DNA from: Planctomycetota bacterium | GTDB lineage: Bacteria > Planctomycetota > UBA8742 > UBA2392 | DNA: 64,000 nt | Assembly (NCBI GenBank): GCA_019636215.1 | Contig: JAHBXZ010000002.1 | Span: forward strand, 124,001 to 188,000 | Reading direction: 5' to 3' | Part shown: positions 7,796-16,622 of the stretch, piece after piece | Layout: each line of letters begins with the position of its first letter | How positions within the stretch are numbered: position 1 is the stretch's first letter | Program-made: the position numbers and the translations under genes | The notes under the pieces: generated by a model | What the model was told of the DNA's origin: nothing | The model's input: only the letters and a program-made list of their open reading frames with translations | The model's database searches: none

Positions 7796-9106
7796 ATGTC
7801 TGATCCGACCGAAGTTGAGAAAAAGCAGCCCATCAAGTGGGACGCAAACGGCCTGCTGCCCTGTGTGCTGCAGGACGCTGCAACCGGCGAAGTGTTGACG
7901 CTTGCCTACATGAATGCCGAATCGTTCAAACGCACGCTGGACACCGGCCTGATCACGTTTTACAGCCGTTCGCGCAAGCAGCTTTGGGTCAAGGGCGAAA
8001 CCAGCGGCAACACCATGCGCGTGGCCGAACTCAAGCTGGACTGCGATGGCGACGCGCTGGTCGCCCGGGTTATCCCGGACGGCCCGGCCTGCCACACCGG
8101 CGAGAAAGACTGCTTCTTCCAGAGCATCCACAAGGATGGCGAACTTGTGGCGCAGGCGGCCAAACCCGGCGCGCTGCAGGGCTGGGGCGCGCAACTGGGC
8201 CAGTTGATGGAAGAAGTGCGCACCCTGCTGCAGGAACGCAAGGCCCGCCGGCCCGAGGGCAGCTACAGCACATACCTGTTCAACGCTGGGCTCGACAAGA
8301 TTCTCAAGAAGCTGGGCGAGGAAGCCACCGAAACGGTGATTGCCGCCAAGGGTGACAACCGCAACGCACTGGTCGGCGAGATGTGCGACGTGCTGTTTCA
8401 CCTGCTGGTGCTGATGGTGCAGAAGGAAATCAGCCTGGAAGACCTGCGGCGGGTGATGGTGGATCGTCACCGCAGCGACGAAAGCAAACGCAAGGGCACA
8501 GACCCCAACGTGAAGGTCAGCCGGCCCGACGGCTGCGACGCGCTGGAACACCGCCTGCTGAAGCAGGTGGATGCCGCGCTGCACCGCGACATCGCCCGCG
8601 CACTGGAGGTCATGTACCGTGCCCACGCCGGCCAGCGCCGCCACGGCGGCCTGCCCTATGCCACGCACCCGCTGGAAGTCGCGCTGATTGCCGTGGAGGA
8701 AGTGAAGATGCGCGGCCGAGACGAGATCCTTGCGGCGCTGCTGCACGACGTGCTGGAAGACGACATGAACACCACGCCGCAGCAGTTGCTGCAGGCCTTT
8801 GGCGAAGAAGCCGCCAACGCCGTGGTGTTGCTGACCAAGATGTACAAACGCGACGGCACATCCAAAGACCTGGGCCTGCAGCGCTACTACGAAGGCCTGC
8901 GCAGCGCACCGGGCTGGGTCAAGGCCATCAAGCTGTGCGACCGCGTGCATAACTTGCGGACTATGGCCGGCAGCGGCCTGACAGACGAGTACATGGACAA
9001 GTACCGCAAAGAGACGCGCAACAACCTGTTGCCGCTGGCCGCCAGCAGCGTGAACCAGAGTTTGTTGAAGGCCGGCGACCTGCTGTTGAAGGAGCTTTAC
9101 AAGTAA
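7796..9106 (+). CDS. hisIE: HisI-HisE fused to a RelA/SpoT-type HD hydrolase domain
   Basis: This 436-residue protein has three domains. Residues about 12-115 are phosphoribosyl-AMP cyclohydrolase (metal motif C-D-G-D at 83-86, A-C-H at 98-100, Cys106). Residues about 130-228 are phosphoribosyl-ATP pyrophosphohydrolase (E-E-A-T-E-T at 175-180, E-M-C-D-V at 195-199). Residues about 248-436 form an HD domain like the ppGpp hydrolase part of RSH/Mesh1 proteins: Y-A-T-H-P (His291), L-L-H-D-V-L-E-D (His317-Asp318, Glu321-Asp322) and K-L-C-D-R-V-H-N-L-R-T (Asp382, Asn386). The expected hydrolase residues appear complete. No synthetase or TGS domain is present. HisIE fusion is common, but I know of no standard HisIE protein with an RSH hydrolase tail. 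The tail may relieve ppGpp inhibition of HisG locally, which is inference. Confidence 0.9.
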   Translation: MSDPTEVEKKQPIKWDANGLLPCVLQDAATGEVLTLAYMNAESFKRTLDTGLITFYSRSRKQLWVKGETSGNTMRVAELKLDCDGDALVARVIPDGPACHTGEKDCFFQSIHKDGELVAQAAKPGALQGWGAQLGQLMEEVRTLLQERKARRPEGSYSTYLFNAGLDKILKKLGEEATETVIAAKGDNRNALVGEMCDVLFHLLVLMVQKEISLEDLRRVMVDRHRSDESKRKGTDPNVKVSRPDGCDALEHRLLKQVDAALHRDIARALEVMYRAHAGQRRHGGLPYATHPLEVALIAVEEVKMRGRDEILAALLHDVLEDDMNTTPQQLLQAFGEEAANAVVLLTKMYKRDGTSKDLGLQRYYEGLRSAPGWVKAIKLCDRVHNLRTMAGSGLTDEYMDKYRKETRNNLLPLAASSVNQSLLKAGDLLLKELYK

Positions 9107-9107
9107 C

Positions 9108-9247
9108 GTGGCATCGGCGGTTGCGCAGCAACATCCTGACAACGCACTGCGTTGTCAGGAGGCCGAAGCCTTCCCATGGCCGTCCCGGCCATGGGAAGGC
9201 AGGCGCGAGACGCGCCTGCAGACGCATCGCCGGGACGGCGATGCCAC
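9108..9247. repeat. Cluster of four adjacent perfect hairpins after the his operon
   Basis: Immediately after the hisIE stop are four side-by-side inverted repeats: 9134-9145/9149-9160 (12 bp), 9168-9181/9187-9200 (14 bp), 9199-9207/9211-9219 (9 bp, sharing two bases with its neighbour) and 9224-9232/9236-9244 (9 bp). In addition, 9108-9116 (GTGGCATCG) can pair with 9239-9247, closing the set into a multibranch structure as an alternative to the fourth hairpin. No U-tract follows any of them. It could be a REP-like element, a termination or RNA-stabilising structure, or a structured RNA. Confidence 0.6.
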
Positions 9248-9292
9248 CACGGCTGTTGCTGGAATCCAGATCGCGTTATCCTGTGGAAGAAC

Positions 9293-9368
9293 GGGCGCGT
9301 AGCTCAACGGTTAGAGCATCTGCTTTACACGCAGAGGGTTGGGGGTTCGAATCCCTCCGCGCCCACCA
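9293..9368 (+). tRNA. tRNA-Val (anticodon UAC)
   Basis: A full cloverleaf is seen. The acceptor stem GGGCGCG (9293-9299) pairs with CGCGCCC (9358-9364), the D arm is GCTC...GAGC, and the anticodon stem TCTGC/GCAGA encloses loop TTTACAC with anticodon TAC. The T arm is GGGGG-TTCGAAT-CCCTC, with the discriminator A at 9365 and an encoded CCA at 9366-9368. It ends two bases from the stop of the opposing small gene at 9370. Confidence 0.95.
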
Positions 9369-9369
9369 C

Positions 9370-9663
9370 CTACAACCTTGGATTGGCGCGCGCCGCCGCC
9401 AGGACACAGGCCAGGGGGTCGTTGCCCGCAAACTCACGGCCTGCGACCTGCAGCTTCCAGCCCTTGCCGCTTTCCAGCTTCACGGGCTGGCCCAGCCACC
9501 TTATCGCGTGCATGGAAAGCATGTCCCGCGCCAGTTCGTCGGGCACGGGTTTGTTGGCACCGCAGACACTCAGCACGCTGCCGCCGGCGTAGAACTCAAA
9601 GGCCGCAAGCTCGGGCATGCCCTTGGCCCGAAGTTCGGCGTAGATGTCGTACAGTTTTGCCAT
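9370..9663 (-). CDS. Small protein of unknown function, 97 residues
   Basis: This small soluble protein begins M-A-K-L-Y-D-I-Y and has no signal peptide, membrane segment or family motif that I recognise. Its composition is normal for a folded protein, with alternating hydrophobic and charged residues and a P-V-P-D-E-L helix start. It converges on tRNA-Val, with only one base between its stop and the tRNA CCA. It looks coding because it fills the space between the tRNA and the next repeat and no better frame competes with it. Confidence 0.55.
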   Translation of the reverse strand: MAKLYDIYAELRAKGMPELAAFEFYAGGSVLSVCGANKPVPDELARDMLSMHAIRWLGQPVKLESGKGWKLQVAGREFAGNDPLACVLAAARANPRL

Positions 9664-9714
9664 GGGGCCAGTATAGTCGCGCCGTCCAGCAAGGTCAGCG
9701 CTTTGGCGTCACAA

Positions 9715-9788
9715 CGGTTCACTGTTGACGGTCGACAGTTGACGGTCCTGGCTGGGGGTGGCAGTTGCCGTCAACCGTTGACCGTAAA
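9715..9788. repeat. GTTGAC/GTCAAC-type inverted repeat, copy 2
   Basis: The left arm, 9715-9747, contains GTTGACGGTCGACAGTTGAC. The right arm, 9761-9788, contains GTCAACCGTTGACCGTAAAC, the reverse complement of the same units. It lies about 50 bases before the O-methyltransferase start at 9840. It is closely similar to the copy at 47946-48025, which shares the GGTTCACNGTTGACGGTC core. Confidence 0.6.
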
Positions 9789-9839
9789 CCAAAGGCCACA
9801 CAAGCCACTTACAACGGACGACCACACACCGAGACCCAG

Positions 9840-10490
9840 ATGCCCGATAACCCATGCCGCGTCACACAACGCCACTACGACTATGTCGCACAACGCACAC
9901 GCGGCGACGACGACTTCCTGAAGGCACTCAAGGCCGAAGCCGAGAAGGCGGGCATCCCCAAAATCTGGATCAGCCCGGCACAGGCCAGCTTGATGCAGAT
10001 TCTGCTCAAACTGCGCGGGGCGAACCGGGTGATCGAAGTCGGCACGCTGGCCGGCTACAGCGCGATCCAGATGGCCCGCGCCTTGCCCGCCGACGGCGTG
10101 GTCACAACGATTGAACTTGAGCCCAAACACGCCGATTTCGCCGAGGCCTGGATCGCCAAATCCGACGTCAAGGGCAAGGTCAGGGTCCTGCGCGGCAAAG
10201 GGGCCGATGTGCTGAAGGGCCTGCCCGACAGATCCGCCGACGCCTGCTTTCTGGACGCCGACAAAGAGAACTATCCCGTGTACCTGGAACATGCGGCGCG
10301 CATCTGTGGCAAAGGCGGGCTGGTGATGGCCGATAACGCCTTTGCGTTCGGGCAATTGTTCGCCGACGTGCCCGATGAAAGCGGCGTACATGCCGTGCGC
10401 CGCTTCAACGACGTAATGGCCGCGCGCCAAGACATCCATGGCGTAATCGCCCCGATTGGTGACGGCTGTTGGGTCGGGGTGATTGAGTGA
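9840..10490 (+). CDS. Class I SAM-dependent O-methyltransferase (caffeoyl-CoA OMT-like)
   Basis: This 216-residue methyltransferase resembles the bacterial O-methyltransferase family 3. Visible features are the SAM-binding motif I segment V-I-E-V-G-T-L-A-G-Y-S, the acidic strand T-I-E-L-E-P, and F-L-D-A-D-K-E-N-Y, which carries the metal-binding Asp typical of cation-dependent members, followed by A-D-N-A-F. The start is ATG 9840 (M-P-D-N-P); an upstream in-frame ATG at 9765 would translate repeat sequence. It overlaps the DNA glycosylase gene by four bases. The acceptor substrate cannot be told from the sequence. Confidence 0.85.
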   Translation: MPDNPCRVTQRHYDYVAQRTRGDDDFLKALKAEAEKAGIPKIWISPAQASLMQILLKLRGANRVIEVGTLAGYSAIQMARALPADGVVTTIELEPKHADFAEAWIAKSDVKGKVRVLRGKGADVLKGLPDRSADACFLDADKENYPVYLEHAARICGKGGLVMADNAFAFGQLFADVPDESGVHAVRRFNDVMAARQDIHGVIAPIGDGCWVGVIE

Positions 10491-11074
10491 CCCTGCTTCC
10501 GCAGAGTTTCTATGCCCGCGAAGTGGTGCAGGTCGCTCGCGAACTACTTGGAATGCAGATACGGCGCGGGCCTGTTACGCTGCGCATCACCGAAGTTGAG
10601 GCCTACCTGGGCCCGCAGGATTCGGCCTGCCACACCAGTAAGGGCCGCACACCGCGCAACCAGGCCATGTGGGGTCCCCCCGGCCACGCGTATGTCTACG
10701 TTTGTTACGGTCTGCACCAGATGCTGAACGTAGTGGCGGGCACTGAACCCGGCAGCGCGATTTTGATCCGCGCCTGTGAACCCGTTGCCGGGCTGGCCTG
10801 GATTCGCCGGCGCCGCGGCGGGCTTGAAGGCCCAGCATTGCTTGCAGGCCCGGGGCGTATCGGGCAGGCGCTTGGCCTGTCAACCCGCTTCAGCGGCAAG
10901 CCGCTGTTTGGGACCGACGCCCTACAACTGCAGGGCGGGCACGCGCCCAATCGCATTGCGGTCGGGCGACGCGTGGGCATCGACACCGCCAGGCCCAAAG
11001 ACGTGCGTGCGCTGCTCCGCTTTGCCGACGCAGACTCGCCTTGGGTCAGCCACCGCGGAAAGTTGCGTGCATAG
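10487..11074 (+). CDS. DNA-3-methyladenine glycosylase (AAG/MPG family)
   Basis: This is a base-excision repair glycosylase that removes 3-methyladenine and related alkylated purines. At 195 residues it has the bacterial family length. The active-site segment R-I-T-E-V-E-A-Y-L-G-P-Q-D contains the catalytic Glu, and A-Y-V-Y-V-C-Y-G and M-L-N-V-V are also conserved. The GTG start overlaps the methyltransferase stop. A hairpin terminator follows within five bases. Confidence 0.9.
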   Translation: MTLLPQSFYAREVVQVARELLGMQIRRGPVTLRITEVEAYLGPQDSACHTSKGRTPRNQAMWGPPGHAYVYVCYGLHQMLNVVAGTEPGSAILIRACEPVAGLAWIRRRRGGLEGPALLAGPGRIGQALGLSTRFSGKPLFGTDALQLQGGHAPNRIAVGRRVGIDTARPKDVRALLRFADADSPWVSHRGKLRA

Positions 11075-11078
11075 AGAA

Positions 11079-11098
11079 GCCCCCGCAATCGCGGGGGC
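11079..11098. terminator. Hairpin between convergent genes
   Basis: GCCCCCGC (11079-11086), an AATC loop and GCGGGGGC (11091-11098) form an 8 bp GC stem between the glycosylase stop and the opposing peroxidase gene. It is flanked by AA and TT rather than a long T-run, so it may work in both directions. Confidence 0.6.
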
Positions 11099-11114
11099 CT
11101 TGGGTGCTGCCTAT

Positions 11115-11795
11115 CTACTTGCCGGCCGGCTTCTCTTCTTTCGATTCCGGCTTGGTTTCCTCAGGGGCGGCTTCTTCGTCTGCCGCAAGAGCAGCGTCGA
11201 TGGCCTTGCGCAGGTCGGCGTCATCGGGTTTGACGCGGCTGTCAAAGAACTTGATCACCTTGCCGTCTTTGCCTACCAGGTACTTGGCGAAGTTCCACTT
11301 CGGCAACTCCGCGCTTTGCTTTTGCAGGTTCTTATAGACTTCCGACTGGCCTTCGCCGGCCTTGGTCTGAAGCTTTTCAAACATCGGAAAGGTCACCCCG
11401 TAGGTGTCAGTGCAGAGCTTCTTGATTTCTTCAGCAGTGCCGGGCTCCTGGCCGCCAAAGTCATTGCTTGGAAAGCCAAGAATCACAAAGCCCTTGTCCT
11501 TCAGGTCGGTGTAGAGCTTTTCGAGACCCTTGTACTGCGGGGTCAGGCCGCACTTGCTGGCGACGTTCACAACCAGCGCGACCTTGCCCTGATAGTCCTT
11601 CAGCTCTACGTCTTTGCCGTCGATGTTCTTGACCTTCAGCTTGAAAAGTGAGTCCTCCGGAAGCTCGGCCTTGGCGGCTTCCTTGACTGCGGGCTTCTCT
11701 TCTTTCGGTGTTTCCTTGCCCTGGGCCAGCAGCACCAGGGCAGGTGCGGCAGCGATTGCGAGCACAATCATCGCCAGGCGCGAGAGTCGATTCAT
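11115..11795 (-). CDS. Glutathione peroxidase-like protein with signal sequence
   Basis: This thiol peroxidase of the GPx family probably acts outside the cytoplasm. The start at 11795 (M-N-R-L-S) is chosen because AAAGGAG precedes it; an ATG 27 bases further up lacks this. Residues 1-24 form a basic-hydrophobic signal or anchor segment, followed by a charged Lys/Glu/Pro linker. The core shows peroxidatic Cys82 (V-A-S-K-C-G), Gln116 (D-F-G-G-Q-E) and Trp167-Asn168. The catalytic codon is TGC, so this is a cysteine rather than a selenocysteine enzyme. An acidic tail of about 20 residues ends the protein. A paralogue lies 50 bases upstream. Confidence 0.87.
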   Translation of the reverse strand: MNRLSRLAMIVLAIAAAPALVLLAQGKETPKEEKPAVKEAAKAELPEDSLFKLKVKNIDGKDVELKDYQGKVALVVNVASKCGLTPQYKGLEKLYTDLKDKGFVILGFPSNDFGGQEPGTAEEIKKLCTDTYGVTFPMFEKLQTKAGEGQSEVYKNLQKQSAELPKWNFAKYLVGKDGKVIKFFDSRVKPDDADLRKAIDAALAADEEAAPEETKPESKEEKPAGK

Positions 11796-11845
11796 GGCTG
11801 TCTCCTTTGTGGTCCGATTCACTTCCTGTTGCGGGCTGCCGGGGC

Positions 11846-12322
11846 TTAGGCCTTGAGCGCGGCCTCAATGTCGGCAATCAGTGCCGGGTCATCGGGCTTG
11901 ACGGTAGGTTCGTAGCGCTTGATGACATTGCCGTCTTTGCCGACAAGATACTTGGTGAAGTTCCAGTTCGGTTCGGCCTGGTCCTTGGTCAAAAACTTGT
12001 AGACGTCGTGCTGGTTGGCACCCTTCTTCACTTCCACCTTTTCGAACATAGGAAAGGTTACCCGGTACTTGGTACTGCAGAATTCCTGAATCTGCTCGGC
12101 GCTGCCGGGTTCCTGGGCACCAAACTGGTTGCTGGGAAACCCCAGCACGGCCAGCCCTCGCTTGCCAAGGTCTTCGTGCAGCTTCTGCAGGCCGGTGTAC
12201 TGCGGGGTAAGTCCGCAGGCACTGGCGACATTAACCACCAGCGAGACCTTACCTTTGTACTGCGAGAGGTCGGCGGGTTTGCCGTTCAGTGCGTTTACCT
12301 TTTGGTCAAAGAAGCTGTTCAT
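11846..12322 (-). CDS. Glutathione peroxidase, cytoplasmic type
   Basis: This 158-residue GPx-family thiol peroxidase has the normal length of the bacterial proteins. The tetrad is present: Cys36 (V-A-S-A-C-G), Gln70 (Q-F-G-A-Q-E), and Trp120-Asn121 (N-W-N-F). A second Cys at 82 sits in the F-C segment before F-P-M-F. The start at 12322 is supported by GGAGG; the longer frame to 12439 has no support. There is no signal sequence, in contrast to the paralogue immediately downstream, so the pair probably protects two compartments. Confidence 0.9.
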   Translation of the reverse strand: MNSFFDQKVNALNGKPADLSQYKGKVSLVVNVASACGLTPQYTGLQKLHEDLGKRGLAVLGFPSNQFGAQEPGSAEQIQEFCSTKYRVTFPMFEKVEVKKGANQHDVYKFLTKDQAEPNWNFTKYLVGKDGNVIKRYEPTVKPDDPALIADIEAALKA

Positions 12323-12437
12323 GGTTGCCTCCGGTTTTGGTGAAGCATAACGGCGTTTGCCGTGCCTACAATCGCAAGCCGGCGGGCTGGCCCGCCCATG
12401 CAGGCCTGATATGTTGCCCCCAACCAGCGGAGCAGCC

Positions 12438-12986
12438 ATGCCTCATCGCATTGCCGTCTACCCCGGAACCTTTGACCCGGTAACCAACGGCCACCTGGAC
12501 GTCATCCGCCGCGGCGCGGCCCTGTTTGACAAGCTGGTGGTGGCCTGCGCCATCAATGTGCAGAAAAGCCCCCTGTTCGAACTGGAGGAGAGGCTCGAGA
12601 TGCTGCGCGAGGTAACGCGCGGCCTTGAGAACATTGAAGTGGCAAGCTTTTCCGGCATGGCTGTGGATTTTGTGCGGGGTCTTGGCTCACGGGTGATTCT
12701 GCGCGGCCTGCGAACCTTCAGCGATTTTGAAAGTGAGGTGCAGCTCGCCTACGCCAACCGCACATTCGCACCTGAACTTGAAACCGTATTTGTCTGTGCA
12801 TCGCTGGAAGAAAGCTTCATCAGTTCGCGCCTGATCCGCGAGGCCGCAACCCTGGGCGGCGACATTGAGCGCTTTGTGCCCGCAGTGGTTGCCATGCGGC
12901 TGCGCCGAAAGTACGGCGCATCGCGTCCGTCCCAGCGCCGCAAGGCGGCGCCACGGCGTGTGAAACACCCTAAACGAAAGGGCTGA
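12438..12986 (+). CDS. coaD: Phosphopantetheine adenylyltransferase CoaD
   Basis: CoaD makes dephospho-CoA from phosphopantetheine and ATP, the penultimate step of CoA synthesis. It is a nucleotidyltransferase with Y-P-G-T-F-D-P-V-T-N-G-H at residues 8-19 and the I-S-S-R-L-I-R-E motif. The start at 12438 follows GCGGAG and gives 182 residues. The last 20 or so residues are a strongly basic tail (many Arg and Lys) not usual for the family. It diverges from the peroxidase pair. Confidence 0.94.
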   Translation: MPHRIAVYPGTFDPVTNGHLDVIRRGAALFDKLVVACAINVQKSPLFELEERLEMLREVTRGLENIEVASFSGMAVDFVRGLGSRVILRGLRTFSDFESEVQLAYANRTFAPELETVFVCASLEESFISSRLIREAATLGGDIERFVPAVVAMRLRRKYGASRPSQRRKAAPRRVKHPKRKG

Positions 12987-13055
12987 GCAGCCACCTTGCC
13001 ATGACCGCCCGTGATGCGCACAATGCCGCGCCGCTTAGGGCAACGGAACAAGCTC

Positions 13056-14216
<1,161 letters not shown>

Positions 14217-14234
14217 TGACGGGGCTAGGCTTGC

Positions 14235-14262
14235 TTGACTAATTGGTGTGCTGCACTAGTCT
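14235..14262 (+). promoter_or_regulatory. Possible sigma-70-type promoter before the alpha-oxoamine synthase
   Basis: TTGACT (14235-14240) and TAGTCT (14257-14262) are separated by 16 bases, about 30 bases before the start codon at 14294. The -35 match is good and the -10 match weak. It could serve the synthase gene independently of sucC. Confidence 0.3.
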
Positions 14263-14293
14263 GTGGCGCGCCTTTTGGGAAAGCCGGCCCTGC

Positions 14294-15532
14294 ATGCAAG
14301 GTACTTCCGGACAAGAGCAGGCCCAGCAAGCCAGGCAGAGGGACTTCGTGGACGTATTTGCCAAGTGTTACGACTTCAAGCGTGACCTTGAGGTCCAGGC
14401 GGTCGGCCTCTATCCATTTTTCAAGACGATAGAAGGCAACATGGGCTCGCGCGTCGTGATCGACGGGCGCGAAGTTGTCATGGCCGGCAGCAACAACTAC
14501 CTTGGCCTGACACGTCATCCCAAGGTGGTGGAAGCCGCGCTGGATGCCACCCGCAAGTACGGTACCTCGTGCAGCGGAAGCCGTTACGCCAACGGCACCT
14601 ACGTGATTCACGTTGAGCTTGAGGAGCGCCTTGCCGAGTTCATGGGCAAGCCAAAGGCGCTGTGTTTCACCACCGGTTACACCACCAACATGGGCGCGAT
14701 CAGCGTGCTTGCAGGCCGCAGGGACATCATCCTTAGCGACCGCGAGAACCACTCGTGCATCATGGACGCCACGCAGCTCAGCTTCGCGGAAACCAAGAAG
14801 TACAAGCACGACGACATGGAGGACCTCGAGCGGGTGCTGGAGGCTTCGCCGGCCGATTGCGGCAAGCTGCTGGTGACCGACGGGGTGTTCAGCATGAAGG
14901 GTACGCTGGCCCGCCTGCCCGAGATCGTGAAGCTGAAGAAGAAGCATGGCATGCGGATCTTTGTCGACGACGCCCACGGCGTGGGTGTGGTCGGCAAGCA
15001 CGGCCGCGGCACCGCCGAGCACTACGGCCTGGAAGCCGATGTTGACGTGGTGATGGGCACCTTCAGCAAGAGTTTTGCGGGCCTTGGGGGCTTCATCGCG
15101 GGCGAAGAGCGCGTGATCAGCTACGTCAAGCACCACGCCCGCCAGTTGATCTTCGCCGCCAGCATGACACCCGCCAGCGTCGCGGCCGTCACACAGTCCC
15201 TGAAGATGATGCAATCCGAGCCCGAGCACCTGGAAAACCTGCGCAAAGTTGTTGCCAAGGTGCGCGCGGAGTTCAATCGCATCGGCTATGCCATCGGCGA
15301 TGAGGCTACACCCATCGTCTACATCAAGGTGGGCGAGGACATCCAGGCCTTCCAGTTCTGGAAAGACCTGCTGGATATGGGCGTGTACACAAACCCTGTG
15401 ATTACGCCGGGTGTGCCGCAGGGCCAGAGCGGCGTACGCGCCAGTTTCATGGCCATCCACACCGACAAGGACCTTGCCCGCGTGATTGAGGCCTTTGAAA
15501 CCCTTGGCAAGAAGTACGGGCTGATCAAGTAG
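14294..15532 (+). CDS. Alpha-oxoamine synthase family enzyme (KBL/BioF/SPT-like)
   Basis: This PLP enzyme belongs to the family that condenses an amino acid with an acyl-CoA (BioF, 2-amino-3-ketobutyrate CoA ligase, serine palmitoyltransferase). It has 412 residues. Visible features are A-G-S-N-N-Y-L-G-L-T near the N-terminus, G-T-S-C-S-G-S-R-Y-A-N-G-T, D-D-A-H-G-V-G-V, and the PLP lysine in M-G-T-F-S-K-S-F. The roughly 45-residue N-terminal region before the G-S-R-V motif resembles serine palmitoyltransferase-like members more than BioF. No biotin or threonine-degradation genes lie nearby, so a sphingolipid-type role is possible but not shown. Confidence 0.85.
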   Translation: MQGTSGQEQAQQARQRDFVDVFAKCYDFKRDLEVQAVGLYPFFKTIEGNMGSRVVIDGREVVMAGSNNYLGLTRHPKVVEAALDATRKYGTSCSGSRYANGTYVIHVELEERLAEFMGKPKALCFTTGYTTNMGAISVLAGRRDIILSDRENHSCIMDATQLSFAETKKYKHDDMEDLERVLEASPADCGKLLVTDGVFSMKGTLARLPEIVKLKKKHGMRIFVDDAHGVGVVGKHGRGTAEHYGLEADVDVVMGTFSKSFAGLGGFIAGEERVISYVKHHARQLIFAASMTPASVAAVTQSLKMMQSEPEHLENLRKVVAKVRAEFNRIGYAIGDEATPIVYIKVGEDIQAFQFWKDLLDMGVYTNPVITPGVPQGQSGVRASFMAIHTDKDLARVIEAFETLGKKYGLIK

Positions 15533-15550
15533 ACTCGCCTGAAAACAAGA

Positions 15551-15577
15551 ACGCCCGTCCGCATGGACGGGCGTTTC
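15551..15577. terminator. Intrinsic terminator between convergent genes
   Basis: ACGCCCGTCC (15551-15560), loop GCAT and GGACGGGCGT (15565-15574) form a perfect 10 bp stem followed by TTT. A-rich sequence on the left allows use from the opposite strand too. Confidence 0.75.
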
Positions 15578-15588
15578 ACTGTGGCAAT

Positions 15589-16554
15589 CTACTTGTCGAA
15601 CCAGATCACGTTGGGCACTTGCCAGTCGCACTGGTCGTCGGCCCAGGACTCCTTCAGAAAGCGGTTGCTGCCGCCCTTGAGGTATCGGTCAAAAAACGCC
15701 GTGCCCAGCGCGCAGATGATGCGATTGGCGCTGGCCTTGCGGCTGTGTTTGGCATCGCCGGCGTCGGTGAAGTCAAAGTGATCCACGTTCTGCAGCGCGA
15801 CGTAGAACTTGTCGCCCTTGGGTGAGTTGTTGTAGCCGCCCTTCTTTCCCAGCCAGTCGTCATCGGTGCCGACAATGTGCATGCAGGGAATGTCCAGGTC
15901 GTCAAAGCTGTCGTTGCTGAACCAGGGGCTGTAGCCCTGTGTGTCCGGGGTGCTGCCCCCGGCCATGGGCAGAATCGCCTTCACGCGGGCATCGCGCACA
16001 CTGTCGAGGTCGCCATCCATGTGAAGCTGGGCTCCGCCGATCCATTGCGCCGTGCCGCCGCCGAAACTGTGGCCCGTCACGCCAATGCTGGCCAGGTCAA
16101 TCCTGCCGCCCAGCTTCAGGTGAAGAACGTTCCATTGGGTCGCTTCGTCAATCAGAAAGCTCAGGTCATCGCGACGGGCCACGCATTCGCCCATGTCAAC
16201 CAGCGCCGTTGCAAGCTGGCCGATGTTGAGCCGCGAGCTGCTGCCCACATGTTCCGGCACCGCGACTACATAGCCGTGCCGCGCCAGGTGCTTTGCCAGG
16301 TAAACGTAATGCGAACGGTCGCCGCCCAGGCCGTGAGACAGCAGCACCAGCGGAAACGGCCCGGCCGCGTCTCGCGGAAAGTAAACACTGGTTGGAACGT
16401 CGCGATTGCGGGCGGGGTCGGTCAGGCCATTGAAGTCCAGCCGTTCAATGCTGTAGCCGCCCTTGGAGGCCGGGCCGCTGCTGGGCGTTTGGTTGTCGCA
16501 GGCAGAAACCAACGCGACCAGAAGGCCGCAGGCAAGGGCAGGAACAATTCTCAT
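15589..16554 (-). CDS. Lipoprotein alpha/beta hydrolase (PAF-acetylhydrolase/dienelactone hydrolase-like)
   Basis: This 321-residue predicted lipoprotein has residues 2-18 as a hydrophobic signal ending in the lipobox V-S-A-C, with Asp next to the Cys. The hydrolase core has L-L-S-H-G-L-G-G near the oxyanion hole, the nucleophile elbow G-H-S-F-G-G-G, an acidic candidate in V-G-T-D-D-D-W, and His in V-D-H-F-D-F. It resembles bacterial platelet-activating-factor acetylhydrolase-like esterases. The start at 16554 places the signal peptide correctly; ATGs at 16560 and 16566 are alternatives. It converges on the oxoamine synthase across a shared terminator. Confidence 0.82.
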   Translation of the reverse strand: MRIVPALACGLLVALVSACDNQTPSSGPASKGGYSIERLDFNGLTDPARNRDVPTSVYFPRDAAGPFPLVLLSHGLGGDRSHYVYLAKHLARHGYVVAVPEHVGSSSRLNIGQLATALVDMGECVARRDDLSFLIDEATQWNVLHLKLGGRIDLASIGVTGHSFGGGTAQWIGGAQLHMDGDLDSVRDARVKAILPMAGGSTPDTQGYSPWFSNDSFDDLDIPCMHIVGTDDDWLGKKGGYNNSPKGDKFYVALQNVDHFDFTDAGDAKHSRKASANRIICALGTAFFDRYLKGGSNRFLKESWADDQCDWQVPNVIWFDK

Positions 16555-16622
16555 GGACATCCCCATCCGGGGTCGTGAGCTGACCATGATTATGGAATGC
16601 AGCGCATGCAATTGCAGCAAAT

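Noticed and set aside
7601..9142. Minus-strand open frame of 513 codons opposite hisF and hisIE
   Set aside because: It spans two well supported genes and their boundary, with a His/Gln/Val-rich translation typical of antisense frames.
9121..9921. Plus-strand open frame running through the hairpins, tRNA-Val and a repeat
   Set aside because: It reads across a tRNA and into the methyltransferase in another frame, with no protein-like features.
11115..12322. Selenocysteine in the glutathione peroxidases
   Set aside because: Both catalytic positions are ordinary TGC cysteine codons, and the frames are open without an internal TGA.
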